Assembly: GCA_012798695.1 (NCBI GenBank)
Contig: JAAZMR010000052.1
Location: forward strand, 1-64,000
Origin: Bacillota bacterium
GTDB lineage: Bacteria > Bacillota > Limnochordia > DTU087
Reading direction: 5' to 3'
DNA length: 64,000 bases
Positions 8,476 to 16,614 of the stretch are shown here, piece by piece. Within the stretch, counting starts at the first letter, position 1. Each line of letters opens with the position of its first letter. The notes below the pieces were generated by a model that made no database searches, was not told the DNA's origin, and saw nothing but the letters and a program-made list of their open reading frames with translations. The position numbers and the translations under genes are program-made.

Positions 8476-9042
8476 CTAAGAATCCAAGGAATCCTGTATG
8501 ATTAGGAAACTGATTTCCGTATCTCCGTACTTTTGAATACGAATCCGCCGTAAAGTCTCGATTCTTTCCGGTACAGGTTCGTCACGGCTGTGTTCTACTA
8601 TAACTAAGGTATCAGCCCCAGCCAAGCCGACTCTACTGATGGCTAAGAGGGTCTCCATTATCTTGCCCTGTCCATAAGGTGGATCCATGAAAATACAGCC
8701 AAATTGGATGTCTCTCTTAGCCAAAATCGCTATGGCCCGAGATACATCAGTATTATGGACTTCTGCGTGATCGGCCAGCCCCACTCGCTGAAGATTGCCC
8801 TTAATCACCTGTATCGCGGCCCGGCTGTTGTCGACGAAAACCGCACCCGGGGCGCCCCGGCTCAAAGCCTCAATCCCTATAGCACCCGACCCGGCATATA
8901 GATCTAGAAATCGCCCGGTCAAGACCCTCTCACCTAGAATGGAGAACAGCGATTCTTTGACCCGGTCCGCCGTGGGACGCGTTTTCCGGCCACTAACTGA
9001 TTCCAGCCTCCTACCCTTAGCAACACCGGTAATCACCCGCAT
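8476..9042 (-). CDS. rsmD: 16S rRNA (guanine966-N2)-methyltransferase RsmD
   Basis: RsmD methylates G966 of 16S rRNA. The 188-residue protein has the SAM-binding motif DLYAGSGAIGIEA at about 47-59 and the catalytic DPPYG motif at about 120-124. The start ATG 9042 gives the family N-terminus MRVITGxAKGRRL. The frame stays open about 110 codons further upstream, but that extension covers terminator hairpins and is low-quality sequence, so I leave it out. It heads the rsmD-coaD-coiled-coil unit. In many relatives recG lies just upstream; here there is a 376-base gap instead. Confidence 0.95.
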   Translation of the reverse strand: MRVITGVAKGRRLESVSGRKTRPTADRVKESLFSILGERVLTGRFLDLYAGSGAIGIEALSRGAPGAVFVDNSRAAIQVIKGNLQRVGLADHAEVHNTDVSRAIAILAKRDIQFGCIFMDPPYGQGKIMETLLAISRVGLAGADTLVIVEHSRDEPVPERIETLRRIRIQKYGDTEISFLIIQDSLDS

Positions 9043-9167
9043 GCTTCCACCGCCATTCCAGTTTTTCCCACCAACTTTCAGTGGTTTGATAAGCATACTG
9101 TTTCCTGGAAAAGCACACATTAATACCGGAGTACGGTTTAACCCTCCCCCAAATGCATAGGAGGTGC

Positions 9168-9187
9168 AATTGGTATAGATACCAATT
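9168..9187. promoter_or_regulatory. 20-bp perfect dyad, possible operator
   Basis: AATTGGTAT and ATACCAATT are perfect inverted copies around a 2-base centre. This short-centre symmetry is typical of a binding site for a dimeric regulator rather than of an RNA hairpin. It lies about 125 bases upstream of rsmD. The regulator is unknown. Confidence 0.4.
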
Positions 9188-9254
9188 TGCTCTTCCTCCG
9201 GTTTCTCCTCTCCCCCGATGGCGGTCTCTTGCAGCCGCCATCGTGCTTTCTCGA

Positions 9255-9285
9255 TAAAACAAAACGACCGGGTAGGGCTACCCGG
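9255..9285 (-). terminator. Rho-independent terminator after degV
   Basis: On the minus strand CCGGGTA pairs with TACCCGG (9285-9279 and 9274-9268) around a 4-base loop. It is followed by TCGTTTTGTTTTATC. It lies about 135 bases past the degV stop and ends the degV transcript. Confidence 0.75.
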
Positions 9286-9418
9286 CCTCAGAATAGTGCA
9301 GCCGCAGGGCCAACCCTTCGGCACCATATGCCACCACAGCCACCTCAGAGGCTGCTGTGGTTCAGTCCTCTGCAACCAACTGAGGGGCCAAAACTGTGTT
9401 GATCAGGGCAATCAGTGA

Positions 9419-10267
9419 TCATTGCTCTCCGGGCAAGGCCAACCGCCATGTCAGACCCAAAGTTCCGGGTCCTGAATGTGAACCGATGATGGGCCCGACG
9501 TAACCAAGATACGTCTCCACACAATCCACCAGCTCTTTGATCTCCTCCAGTAACTCCTGTGCAGCTTCCTCTGCGTCAGCATGCAGCATTGCTACATGCA
9601 CCTTATTGTCGCCCACTATCTCTTTGAAAAGCTCCAGCATACGCCGACGAGCCCTCTTGTTACCCCGCAGCTTTTCCTGTACTTCCACAGTTCCGTCAAC
9701 AAATGTCAGTACAGGCTTGATCTGCAGCAAGCTGCCAACTAGAGAGGCTGCCCTGCCAATCCTCCCGTTTTTTTCCATATACTCAAAAGTATCAACAAGA
9801 AAAAACAAACCCATATTTGCTTTGACAGCCATTACGGCTGCGCGGGCTTCGTCAAGAGTGCCATTGTGTTGAGCTGCCGCCAAAGCCATCAATCCTACAC
9901 CCATAGATACGGTCAGCGAATCCACCACAACGATATTCTCCGGATCCACCATCTCGGCTGCCAAGCAAGCCGCCTGATAGGTTCCACTGAGCTTACTGGA
10001 GATGTGGATAGAGAGTACTTGCCGTCCGGCATCTAACGCTTCCCTGTATACTTCTGCAAATCGGCCAGGTGGTGGTTGTGATGTCCGGGGCAGGACAGGA
10101 TTACTGCGCAGTTTGCCATAGAATTCAGCGGGAGTGAGATCAACCCCATCTACATAATGCTCATCCCCAAAGCTAACCGAAAGAGGCACAATTCGAATAT
10201 CGTGTTCCTGGGCAACATCTTGTGGCAGATCTGCTGTACTATCGGTGACTATCTGAATACCAGCCAT
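9419..10267 (-). CDS. degV: DegV family fatty-acid-binding protein
   Basis: DegV/FakB proteins bind a fatty acid and present it to the FakA kinase for phosphorylation. The 282-residue protein has the N-terminal VTDSTADLP motif and the family HISSKLSGTYQAA segment near residue 90. The C-terminal IGSHSGPGTLGL motif holds residues that contact the fatty acid head group. The start ATG 10267 has a strong GGAGGAG site; the longer upstream frame lacks one. It lies directly after the FakA-like gene in the same direction, which supports a FakA-FakB pair feeding host or environmental fatty acids toward PlsX products. Confidence 0.93.
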   Translation of the reverse strand: MAGIQIVTDSTADLPQDVAQEHDIRIVPLSVSFGDEHYVDGVDLTPAEFYGKLRSNPVLPRTSQPPPGRFAEVYREALDAGRQVLSIHISSKLSGTYQAACLAAEMVDPENIVVVDSLTVSMGVGLMALAAAQHNGTLDEARAAVMAVKANMGLFFLVDTFEYMEKNGRIGRAASLVGSLLQIKPVLTFVDGTVEVQEKLRGNKRARRRMLELFKEIVGDNKVHVAMLHADAEEAAQELLEEIKELVDCVETYLGYVGPIIGSHSGPGTLGLTWRLALPGEQ

Positions 10268-10358
10268 ATTTCTCCTCCCTTTACCCAAAACCCCATTCCT
10301 CGCCTGCAGCTGATGGGAATTCCACCTGCCCAAGCTGCCTAACTTTCCTGGGGCAGCC

Positions 10359-12092
10359 CTATTCCAGTGATACTAGATAATAGTAAAGCGGTTGACCCCC
10401 CTCGTAGAGTTCCCATTCCGGGTCAGGGAATTCAGCTTGCAGCTGCTGCAGAAGCTCTCGAGCGGCGGTCTGAATCACGTCTCGGCCATAGAACAAGCTG
10501 ACTATCTCTGGTTCGCGCGTGGCCAACAACCCTCTAACCAATTCTTTAGTTGTGGAAATCAAATCCCGGCCGGCAACCATCACTCGACCCTGCTGCAATC
10601 CGATGAAATCTCGCTTGTTAATCCGTATTCCATCAGTGGTAGCATCTCGAACAGCATAGGTCACTTCTCCGCTCACCACAGCCTGACTGGCATTGTCCAT
10701 CCTCTTAACCGCTTCGACAAATTCCAGCTTCTCATCATAGACTGCCGCGGCCGCTACACCTTGAGGCAAACCAGGTGTTGGGATCACCGATACCTGCTTA
10801 TCGACCACTTTGGCAGCTTGCTCTGCAGCGAATATGACATTCTTGTTGTTAGGTAGTACAATAACTCGATGGGCTGGCACACTCTCAATAGCTTCTATCA
10901 GCTCTTCAGTACTGGGGTTCATAGTCTGACCGCCGTTGAGCACCACATCTACCCCCAGACCTTGAAAGATGGCCTTCCATCCATCACCCAAAGTCACTGC
11001 TACAACGCCCGTTTCCTTGTGAACATCATCTGAAACAGTCTCATTGCGCATGGCCGCACCAACAGGTAACCTCGCTTGACCATTGCGACCGGGCTGTTCT
11101 ACATCCTGGCTGGCTGCGCGGTTCTGTTCTGCCATGTTGTTTATGTCTATATCCAACATTTCACCATGCTGGCCGCAAATCTCTAGGACCTGTCCAGGAT
11201 TGTTGCTGTGAACGTGAATTTTGGCTATCTCCCCATCGCCGACCACCAGCAAAGAATCTCCTAGTGAATGCAACTCTTCTCGCAACTCATCCAGAGGAAT
11301 CTCATTACCCTTCACGATCAGTTCAGTACAGTATCGGAACTCAAGCGATTCCACTGGTCTAATACCTCCAACGGTAGTACTTGAGCGGGTAGCGGTTGCT
11401 TCCTCGCCCGCCACCACTAACAGTACTGGGGCTTCCTCCTGCACCAAAGCAGAGTAGGCACCCGATAAAGCAGTCACTATACCCTGCCCTCCAGCATCGA
11501 CCACACCGGCTTCTGCCAAAGCTGGCAACATCTTGGTAGTCTCAGATAGAGCTTTGTTGGCCCCCTGCAGCACCACTTCCAGCCATGCAACCACATCGGT
11601 CTCCCGCCTCGCTGCCTGCTTCCCAGCCTCAGCGGCATAGCGAGCCACCGTGAGCATAGTACCCTCCACCGGCCGCATGACAGCCTTGTAAGCCATACTG
11701 GAAGCCTCCTGCAGACCCCGTACCAATTCCGGTATAGTCGCTGTAGGCCTATCCGGCATCTCTTGGGCAAAGCCTCTGAGCAGCTGAGAAAGAATGACAC
11801 CCGAGTTTCCCCTAGCTCCCATCAGGGAACCATTGGCTGCCGCTCTAGCTAGATCTCCTACAGAATCGGATTTGCACCTCTCAACTTCCTTGGCAGCCGC
11901 CAGTAAGGTCAGAGCCATATTGGTGCCGGTATCGCCATCAGGCACAGGGTAAACATTCAAGAAATCAATTTCTTCTTTTTTCTCGTTTAACAGGGTAGCA
12001 GCTGCATAGATCATGCTCCTCAGCATTCTGCCCCCCAAACGCTCTTTCTCCAATCCCAACCCCGCTCCTCCTACCAAATTCCACTGATTCAT
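10359..12092 (-). CDS. fakA: FakA-like DAK-domain fatty acid kinase
   Basis: The 577-residue protein matches the YloV/FakA family. It has an N-terminal Dak2-type nucleotide-binding domain (NVYPVPDGDTGTNM at about 46-59, GARGNSGVILSQLLRG at about 105-120), a middle domain, and a C-terminal domain with VLPNNKNVIFAAEQAA that interacts with FakB/DegV. It phosphorylates fatty acids bound by DegV-type partners. The start is most likely ATG 12092, five bases past the Asp23 stop; an in-frame ATG at 12107 overlaps that gene. The Asp23-FakA-DegV order is conserved in Firmicutes. The B. subtilis counterpart is yloV. Confidence 0.93.
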   Translation of the reverse strand: MNQWNLVGGAGLGLEKERLGGRMLRSMIYAAATLLNEKKEEIDFLNVYPVPDGDTGTNMALTLLAAAKEVERCKSDSVGDLARAAANGSLMGARGNSGVILSQLLRGFAQEMPDRPTATIPELVRGLQEASSMAYKAVMRPVEGTMLTVARYAAEAGKQAARRETDVVAWLEVVLQGANKALSETTKMLPALAEAGVVDAGGQGIVTALSGAYSALVQEEAPVLLVVAGEEATATRSSTTVGGIRPVESLEFRYCTELIVKGNEIPLDELREELHSLGDSLLVVGDGEIAKIHVHSNNPGQVLEICGQHGEMLDIDINNMAEQNRAASQDVEQPGRNGQARLPVGAAMRNETVSDDVHKETGVVAVTLGDGWKAIFQGLGVDVVLNGGQTMNPSTEELIEAIESVPAHRVIVLPNNKNVIFAAEQAAKVVDKQVSVIPTPGLPQGVAAAAVYDEKLEFVEAVKRMDNASQAVVSGEVTYAVRDATTDGIRINKRDFIGLQQGRVMVAGRDLISTTKELVRGLLATREPEIVSLFYGRDVIQTAARELLQQLQAEFPDPEWELYEGGQPLYYYLVSLE

Positions 12093-12096
12093 CGGG

Positions 12097-12468
12097 TTAT
12101 CTCTCATCTTGCGGCTGTGTGACTCTGACACCCTCAACCCGGACGTCAACACTCTGTACTGGTATACCACAGGCCGTCTCCACAGCATATTTTACCCTTT
12201 GCATAACATTATGAGCTACTTCCGAGATCTTGGTTCCATACTCCACCACAATGTGCAATCTGATGACCAGTGCTTCTCCCTTAGCCTCTACCTCTACACC
12301 GCGTTCATAATGCTCCTGGCGCAAGAGATCGATTAATCCATCCTGCACATTTCGGGCGGCCATACCAACCAACCCATAACACTCGGAAGCGGCCGTTCCC
12401 GCGATAACTGCTATTACCGCGTCAGAGATTTCCACTGTACCTAAGGTGGTCGAAAAATTACCTGCCAA
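12097..12468 (-). CDS. Asp23/Gls24 family protein (YloU-like)
   Basis: A 123-residue Asp23/Gls24 (DUF322) protein, of the type linked to envelope stress and membrane-associated scaffolding. It starts LGTVEISDAVIAVIAGTAASE, the family N-terminal pattern, and ends in the SVDVRVEGVRV stretch. TTG 12468 has a good GGAGG site seven bases upstream and gives the usual N-terminus (AGNFSTTLGTVEIS). The frame extends further upstream without support. It precedes the FakA-like gene with a 4-base gap and diverges from rpmB, exactly as yloU does in B. subtilis. Confidence 0.92.
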   Translation of the reverse strand: MAGNFSTTLGTVEISDAVIAVIAGTAASECYGLVGMAARNVQDGLIDLLRQEHYERGVEVEAKGEALVIRLHIVVEYGTKISEVAHNVMQRVKYAVETACGIPVQSVDVRVEGVRVTQPQDER

Positions 12469-12895
12469 GCCTCTCCCTCCAATTGTCTGGTAGCCTTTCC
12501 CGGTCCTTATCCTGTTAGCGAATATGTGATTGACCAATACTAAGCTAGACTATTCTCCAGAGTCCCTAGTATTTCCTTGTTACCTGTACCCGTTTGCCAT
12601 TCAACTGTACGTTCAAGTTACAAAGCTGCTATCTCGTCCAATCTTACCACATTGGTCACCCTCTGCAAAGACCCCTGCATCGTATCTATTCTATTAGAAC
12701 ACTTATGCAAGGATCAGCTGTAGTTTTCCTAAATGATCGTTATCTGTGACATGAAGTGGCTGCTGTCGACTAGAAGGGCGGTTTCATTAATCACAAGTCT
12801 TCATCAACTGATCGGCCTATACCTTAGCGACCGCATGGCACTAAGGGTCACCAAGAGGACACTAGCTTCATGAACTAATATCACTACGAAGTATC
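12469..12895. other. Intergenic region between asp23 and rpmB
   Basis: About 430 bases between divergent genes. I see no convincing gene, RNA motif or repeat. In B. subtilis the 26-codon spoVM lies near this junction, but no matching small frame was recognised on either strand by eye. It must contain the minus-strand promoter for the Asp23-FakA-DegV operon, but no clear pair of boxes stands out. Confidence 0.5.
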
Positions 12896-12925
12896 TTGCC
12901 CGAGGATAGGGCCTTGTGTTACAAT
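12896..12925 (+). promoter_or_regulatory. Promoter of rpmB
   Basis: TTGCCC (12896-12901) and TACAAT (12920-12925) are 18 bases apart, and a TGT just before the -10 box gives an extended -10. It lies about 60 bases before the rpmB start. Confidence 0.6.
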
Positions 12926-12985
12926 GGGAAAAGACTGCAACAAACGATGATGTTTCTTACCTGAAGCAAGGAGGTGCGGAAGAAT

Positions 12986-13177
12986 ATGGCCCGACGTTGT
13001 GTCGTATGTGATAAAGGTACTACAACTGGCAATCAGGTGTCCCATTCAAACAGAAGAAGCCGGCGTCGCTGGAATGCTAACCTCCAGCGCATTAGAATCA
13101 ACTGGAAAGGGACTGTTACCCGCCAGTACGTTTGCACTCGATGCCTCAAAGGAGGCAAAGTGAGCCGCGCTCTATAA
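12986..13177 (+). CDS. rpmB: 50S ribosomal protein L28
   Basis: L28 is a component of the large ribosomal subunit. The 63-residue product begins MARRCVVCDKG and ends with VCTRCLKGGKVSRAL. Two CxxC pairs (CVVC, CTRC) mark the zinc-binding form. The ATG at 12986 follows a GGAGGTG site at nine bases. A GTG at 12974 lies inside that site and is unlikely. It is monocistronic with its own promoter and a strong bidirectional terminator, and is divergent from the Asp23 gene and convergent with thiN. Confidence 0.97.
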   Translation: MARRCVVCDKGTTTGNQVSHSNRRSRRRWNANLQRIRINWKGTVTRQYVCTRCLKGGKVSRAL

Positions 13178-13224
13178 GGCTTCCCTTGCTTCTAGCTGCA
13201 ACCTTAACCAATATTCAAGTGATC

Positions 13225-13257
13225 AAAACAGGCGACAGTATGTCGCCTGTTTCTCTT
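13225..13257. terminator. Bidirectional terminator between rpmB and thiN
   Basis: AACAGGCGACA (13227-13237) and TGTCGCCTGTT (13241-13251) form an 11-bp perfect stem with a 3-base loop. T-rich sequence follows on the plus strand (TTCTCTT) and on the minus strand (TTTTGATC). It serves the converging rpmB and thiN genes. Confidence 0.85.
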
Positions 13258-13282
13258 AACTCTGCCTATTGGTAACCGAGGC

Positions 13283-13960
13283 TCATGAAGGGAGTTCGTT
13301 ATTTCGTTCAGTTCCAATAACAACCAAAATACCATCCCGCACCTCGACTTTGGCCTGAGCTGTGATCAGTTCATTACTCAACCCACGAGTATCGCCTAGG
13401 TAAAGGGTATTTTCCTGCAACGGATAATATAGCCCTGTAGTTGTCACACCGACCACGGTCGGGGTCAGTGGAAGCAGGGAAACATAATCTCCTGGCCTAC
13501 CACGCAGGTCAGTACTGTCTGGGCCATTTAGCATACGGACATATTGCCTATGGCCCACAAGCTGCATGGCTACACCTCGGCCAAGACATAACCAACACAG
13601 GAGGAGATTGCCGAGAGTGTGATCAAAACGGCCACCGAGACCACCAAACATCCAGATTTCTCGCACACCTGTATCAAGAGCATATTCTACTGCCAATTGG
13701 CCATCGGTCTTATCCTTTTGGATCGGATACTCGTAGATCTTTATGTGAGTTGGTGCCTGGTTTAGGTACCGTTGATGGGCACCACTTAACGAATCGAAAT
13801 CTCCTAGCACGACATGGGGTTCTATACCCACACTCATGGCATGCTCTAGTCCTCCGTCGGCACAGATCACTAGATCATTTGCTCTGAGTCTAGGCACACT
13901 TTCAGGCGAAAACTCGCCATTACAGAAAACCAGTGCTCTGTCGAAAAACTCTTTGCCCAC
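13283..13960 (-). CDS. thiN: Thiamine pyrophosphokinase
   Basis: ThiN converts thiamine to thiamine pyrophosphate with ATP. The 225-residue protein has the family motifs ICADGGLEHA, LGDFDSLS, KDKTDGQLAVEYAL and GGRFDHTLGN, which form the thiamine and magnesium-ATP sites. The start is GTG 13960 with a GGGGGAGA site seven bases upstream. It follows thiT by 24 bases, so uptake and activation of thiamine are co-transcribed under the TPP riboswitch. In B. subtilis thiN follows rpe; here the Tad operon and thiT lie between them. Confidence 0.95.
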   Translation of the reverse strand: MGKEFFDRALVFCNGEFSPESVPRLRANDLVICADGGLEHAMSVGIEPHVVLGDFDSLSGAHQRYLNQAPTHIKIYEYPIQKDKTDGQLAVEYALDTGVREIWMFGGLGGRFDHTLGNLLLCWLCLGRGVAMQLVGHRQYVRMLNGPDSTDLRGRPGDYVSLLPLTPTVVGVTTTGLYYPLQENTLYLGDTRGLSNELITAQAKVEVRDGILVVIGTERNNELPS

Positions 13961-13984
13961 AGCTGCTTCTCCCCCAACAAGTCT

Positions 13985-14521
13985 TCACATTCTTTGGCTA
14001 TCCGTCCCTCTGTTATTCGCTTTCAGGAGTGGGCTTTTCATCAACAGCACAATCACCAGCGCAGCCAAAATGGCGTTAGGAACGAGGTAGCTGGCATTGT
14101 AAGTTAGTGAATATACCCAGGGATTCATCCCCTCAGGCGCATAGCTGCCCCAGAAGATGACTCCAGCTAGTACATGTACTACACAACGAGCAGCAGTACC
14201 GGCGACCACGCCGGCAAGCGGTTGGTGGACAAACAAACCTGCTATACCTAGCACGGCATAGGGCAAGGGATAATCCATCACCAACTGTACCGGATGGATA
14301 ATATACGGATCCAACAGCAGCTTCAAGAGACCCACAACCAATCCAGACCAAGCACCGGACCGCACTCCATGACGAAGACTAACCACGAAGATGGGTACCA
14401 TCTCCAACGTCACTGAACCACCATATGGCATCCGATAGATCCGCAACATTCCCAAGATGAGAGATAGGGCGGCGGCTACCGCAATCTCCATCATGACCCG
14501 TAAGTCCCACTGCTTTTTCAT
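13985..14521 (-). CDS. thiT: Energy-coupled thiamine transporter ThiT
   Basis: ThiT is the thiamine-binding membrane (S) component of an ECF transporter and needs a shared EcfA-EcfA'-EcfT module encoded elsewhere. The 178-residue protein has about six membrane segments, and the ThiT-type GSVTLEMVPIFVVSLRHGVRSG segment includes residues of the thiamine site. The C-terminal half carries the NPWVYSLTYNASYL stretch. The start ATG 14521 has a GAGGA site. It is controlled by a TPP riboswitch and terminator just upstream, which strongly supports the substrate. Confidence 0.95.
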   Translation of the reverse strand: MKKQWDLRVMMEIAVAAALSLILGMLRIYRMPYGGSVTLEMVPIFVVSLRHGVRSGAWSGLVVGLLKLLLDPYIIHPVQLVMDYPLPYAVLGIAGLFVHQPLAGVVAGTAARCVVHVLAGVIFWGSYAPEGMNPWVYSLTYNASYLVPNAILAALVIVLLMKSPLLKANNRGTDSQRM

Positions 14522-14574
14522 AATAAATCCTCCTCTGTTCGGCCGTCTTCCCAGTGAAGGGTAGTCTTTAGGGA

Positions 14575-14606
14575 TGATAAAAGCCGTCACCAATGGGTCA
14601 CGGCTT
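14575..14606 (-). terminator. Terminator of the TPP riboswitch
   Basis: On the minus strand AAGCCGTGACC and GGTGACGGCTT pair around CATT with one G-G mismatch, followed by TTTTATC. It lies between the TPP aptamer and the thiT ribosome site, as expected for a ligand-dependent transcription attenuator. Confidence 0.8.
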
Positions 14607-14625
14607 CATGTTCAATGACTTCACC

Positions 14626-14708
14626 GCATTCCCTACGCAGGTACTAACCTACAGGTTCGAAGGGTTAGGAAACCAAAAGGTTCCACTCTCAGCCATATGC
14701 TCCCCTAG
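14626..14708 (-). ncRNA. TPP riboswitch (THI element)
   Basis: On the minus strand the conserved aptamer parts appear in order: CTAGGGGAGC, GGCTGAGAGTG, ACCCTTCGAACCTG, AGTACCTGCGTAGGGAATG. These match the TPP aptamer consensus (CUGAGA and ACCUGAU...GCGUAGGGAA parts). It lies upstream of thiT-thiN and is followed by a terminator, so thiamine pyrophosphate should switch the operon off. The AT-rich stretch just upstream (14710-14745, with TATAAT) may hold the promoter. Confidence 0.96.
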
Positions 14709-14830
14709 CGGACCGAACTATATTATATTGTGCACCTATATAATATGTTTCCGTGCTTGGCGTGGATTCTCCTGCCTAACAATGCAACCAAGAGTGCCTG
14801 ATAGCCAACCTACTGTATGCCATACCTGTT

Positions 14831-15694
14831 CTAGAAGGTTCCTCCCAAAAAGACAGGGCCAAACAGCACTACAAGCAAACTTGGGAATATGAATAACACC
14901 AAGGGAAACAGCAGCTTAACTGGAGCCTGATTGGCCTGCGCCTCGGCTCGATGAGCCTGGCTGATGCGAATCTGATTAGCCAAAAGCATCAGGGTCGAGG
15001 TAATGCTTGTCCCTAACTGATCTGCTTGAATCAAGGTCGCACAAACAGATCTGATATCCTGCTGCTGGTTTCTGGCAGCCATGCGCCTGAGGGCCTCTTG
15101 GCGGCTGTCCCCCATTCTCATATGGTGCAGCACTTGCTGGAACTCGTCGATCAGCGGATTGGGTTGAGTCTTTTCCACCATAATAGCTACTGCCGCGTCA
15201 AAGGTAAGCCCTGCTCCCGTACAGATGACCAAAAGATCCAATACTCCCGGTAATGCCCTCCGAATCGCTGCTTCCCGCTTACTAGCGGCACTAGCCAGCC
15301 ACAAGTAAGGTAGCCTGCTGCAAAGGCAACCACCCAAGCATGCGAGAAAGAACCCACCTTGGGAGACGTATATGTAAGTGGCTCCAACTATGGATAGAAC
15401 CAAACGCCAGCCCCATAATTCTTGTATACTCATGTTTCTTGGATAACCGGCCACACGTAAGCGCCGCCGGCTATCTTGCCCAGTCCCTGATGAATAGACC
15501 CTAACCCACAAAACTTCCCCCCAGGTCTCGAGCAATCCTCGCACTACCAATACGAGCAGATCCCATTGATTGCCCTCAAAGGCAGTGTCTGACCCAAAGC
15601 GTTGCCTAATCAACCAGCCGGATTCCATTTCACCGTACCATAGACACACCAAGGCCAAACAACTGCCATAAAAGGTCGCCAACAGCCAAACCAT
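14831..15694 (-). CDS. tadC: Tad pilus inner-membrane platform protein TadC
   Basis: The 287-residue protein is a type II secretion F (T2SSF) family platform subunit. The C-terminal domain (about 135-270) begins with RRALPGVLDLLVICTGAGLTFDAAV, the TadC pattern. Hydrophobic segments are near residues 3-20, 95-130 and 262-285. With TadB it anchors the secretion ATPase and moves pilin across the membrane. It is the last gene of the Tad operon, 12 bases after tadB. No clear terminator was found before the TPP riboswitch region. Confidence 0.9.
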   Translation of the reverse strand: MVWLLATFYGSCLALVCLWYGEMESGWLIRQRFGSDTAFEGNQWDLLVLVVRGLLETWGEVLWVRVYSSGTGQDSRRRLRVAGYPRNMSIQELWGWRLVLSIVGATYIYVSQGGFFLACLGGCLCSRLPYLWLASAASKREAAIRRALPGVLDLLVICTGAGLTFDAAVAIMVEKTQPNPLIDEFQQVLHHMRMGDSRQEALRRMAARNQQQDIRSVCATLIQADQLGTSITSTLMLLANQIRISQAHRAEAQANQAPVKLLFPLVLFIFPSLLVVLFGPVFLGGTF

Positions 15695-15706
15695 CTGATC
15701 ACCCCA

Positions 15707-16531
15707 TCAACTATCTATGCGGCAGATCCGACTGATCATCCACGCGCCTAAAATCTCCAGAGAAAACGCCACCCCTAGAAGTACCTGGCCTAAAGGATGG
15801 ACAAAAAGCGGTTCGATAAACCCGGGCATGACCAGGTACATCACCCCCGCCAGAGCTATTGGTAGGATTGAAACAATGATACCGGTGAGTCGTCCTTGTG
15901 AAGTGACACTTCTTAGTTTCGTCTTTAGGTTCATTTCTTGTCGTAATGACTCCCTGAGGGTACCAAGAATAAAGCCCAGATCACCACCCATCTGGCGTTG
16001 GATAACTACTGCTGTGACTAATTCCGAAAAAGTCTCGTTTGCTGTCTCTGCCCCGGCTCTCTCCCAAGCGACATCCATAGGTATACCTAAATGAACTTCT
16101 CCAACAATTCGATTAGCAATAGCAGCCAACGGGGGCTCCATTTCTCTAGCTACCAGCTCCAGTACCTGAAACAAGTTGAATCCCGCCCGCAAACCTCCTT
16201 GCATTAAGCTTAGGCCATCTAGCAGCTGCAGCTCTAGCTTAGCTTGTTGACTCCTTCGACGTTGTGAAGCGATGAGCACGGGAGCGAAACAGAACAAGAT
16301 TGCACCGATAAGGCTCCCCCAATGCTTCCCCACAAGCCACCCCAGCACGGCTCCTATAAACACCCGATAGCGTGGATTCGTCACAAAGCGTCTTCCCAGA
16401 CTTCTTAACCCCCGGCCGTGGTTCCATCGGGCCTGTATGGCGCCCGGGTTGCGGAGACTCAAACCTAGGCACAGCAAGCTCAGAAAGTAAACTAGATTCA
16501 TGCCAAACCACGGGGTATGAAAAGGTAACAT
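15707..16531 (-). CDS. tadB: Tad pilus inner-membrane platform protein TadB
   Basis: This T2SSF-domain membrane protein has 274 residues from ATG 16531, which has an AGGGGG site; an ATG two codons earlier overlaps that site. The cytoplasmic T2SSF domain (about 100-225) has LLDGLSLMQGGLRAGFNLFQ and the QRQMGGDLGFILGTL stretch conserved in TadB. Membrane segments are near the N-terminus, around residues 60-85, and in the C-terminal 60 residues. It pairs with TadC as the platform on which the CpaF ATPase domain works. It follows the CpaE-CpaF fusion gene by 83 bases. Confidence 0.91.
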   Translation of the reverse strand: MLPFHTPWFGMNLVYFLSLLCLGLSLRNPGAIQARWNHGRGLRSLGRRFVTNPRYRVFIGAVLGWLVGKHWGSLIGAILFCFAPVLIASQRRRSQQAKLELQLLDGLSLMQGGLRAGFNLFQVLELVAREMEPPLAAIANRIVGEVHLGIPMDVAWERAGAETANETFSELVTAVVIQRQMGGDLGFILGTLRESLRQEMNLKTKLRSVTSQGRLTGIIVSILPIALAGVMYLVMPGFIEPLFVHPLGQVLLGVAFSLEILGAWMISRICRIDS

Positions 16532-16614
16532 ACACATCCCCCTATTGAGTTAATCTTAACCTAGACATCGCACTTGATTTGATGTCAGCCAAGACTGTTT
16601 ACTAAAGCTAGACA

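Larger units (their letters stand above)
9043..9418. other. Structured intergenic region between degV and rsmD
   Basis: This gap holds no convincing gene. It contains several inverted repeats: CCACAGC/GCTGTGG (9334-9360), a terminator for degV (9255-9285), a perfect nine-base hairpin CGATGGCGG/CCGCCATCG (9216-9243), and the 20-base dyad AATTGGTATAGATACCAATT (9168-9187). The dyad may be an operator for the rsmD unit. No good promoter pair could be picked out. Confidence 0.6.

Noticed and set aside
9043-9375. Upstream extension of the rsmD frame by about 110 codons
   Set aside because: It crosses a terminator and other hairpins, has no domain and no ribosome site at its start. ATG 9042 gives the conserved RsmD N-terminus.
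12469-12985. Search for spoVM near rpmB
   Set aside because: No 26-codon frame resembling SpoVM was found on either strand by eye.
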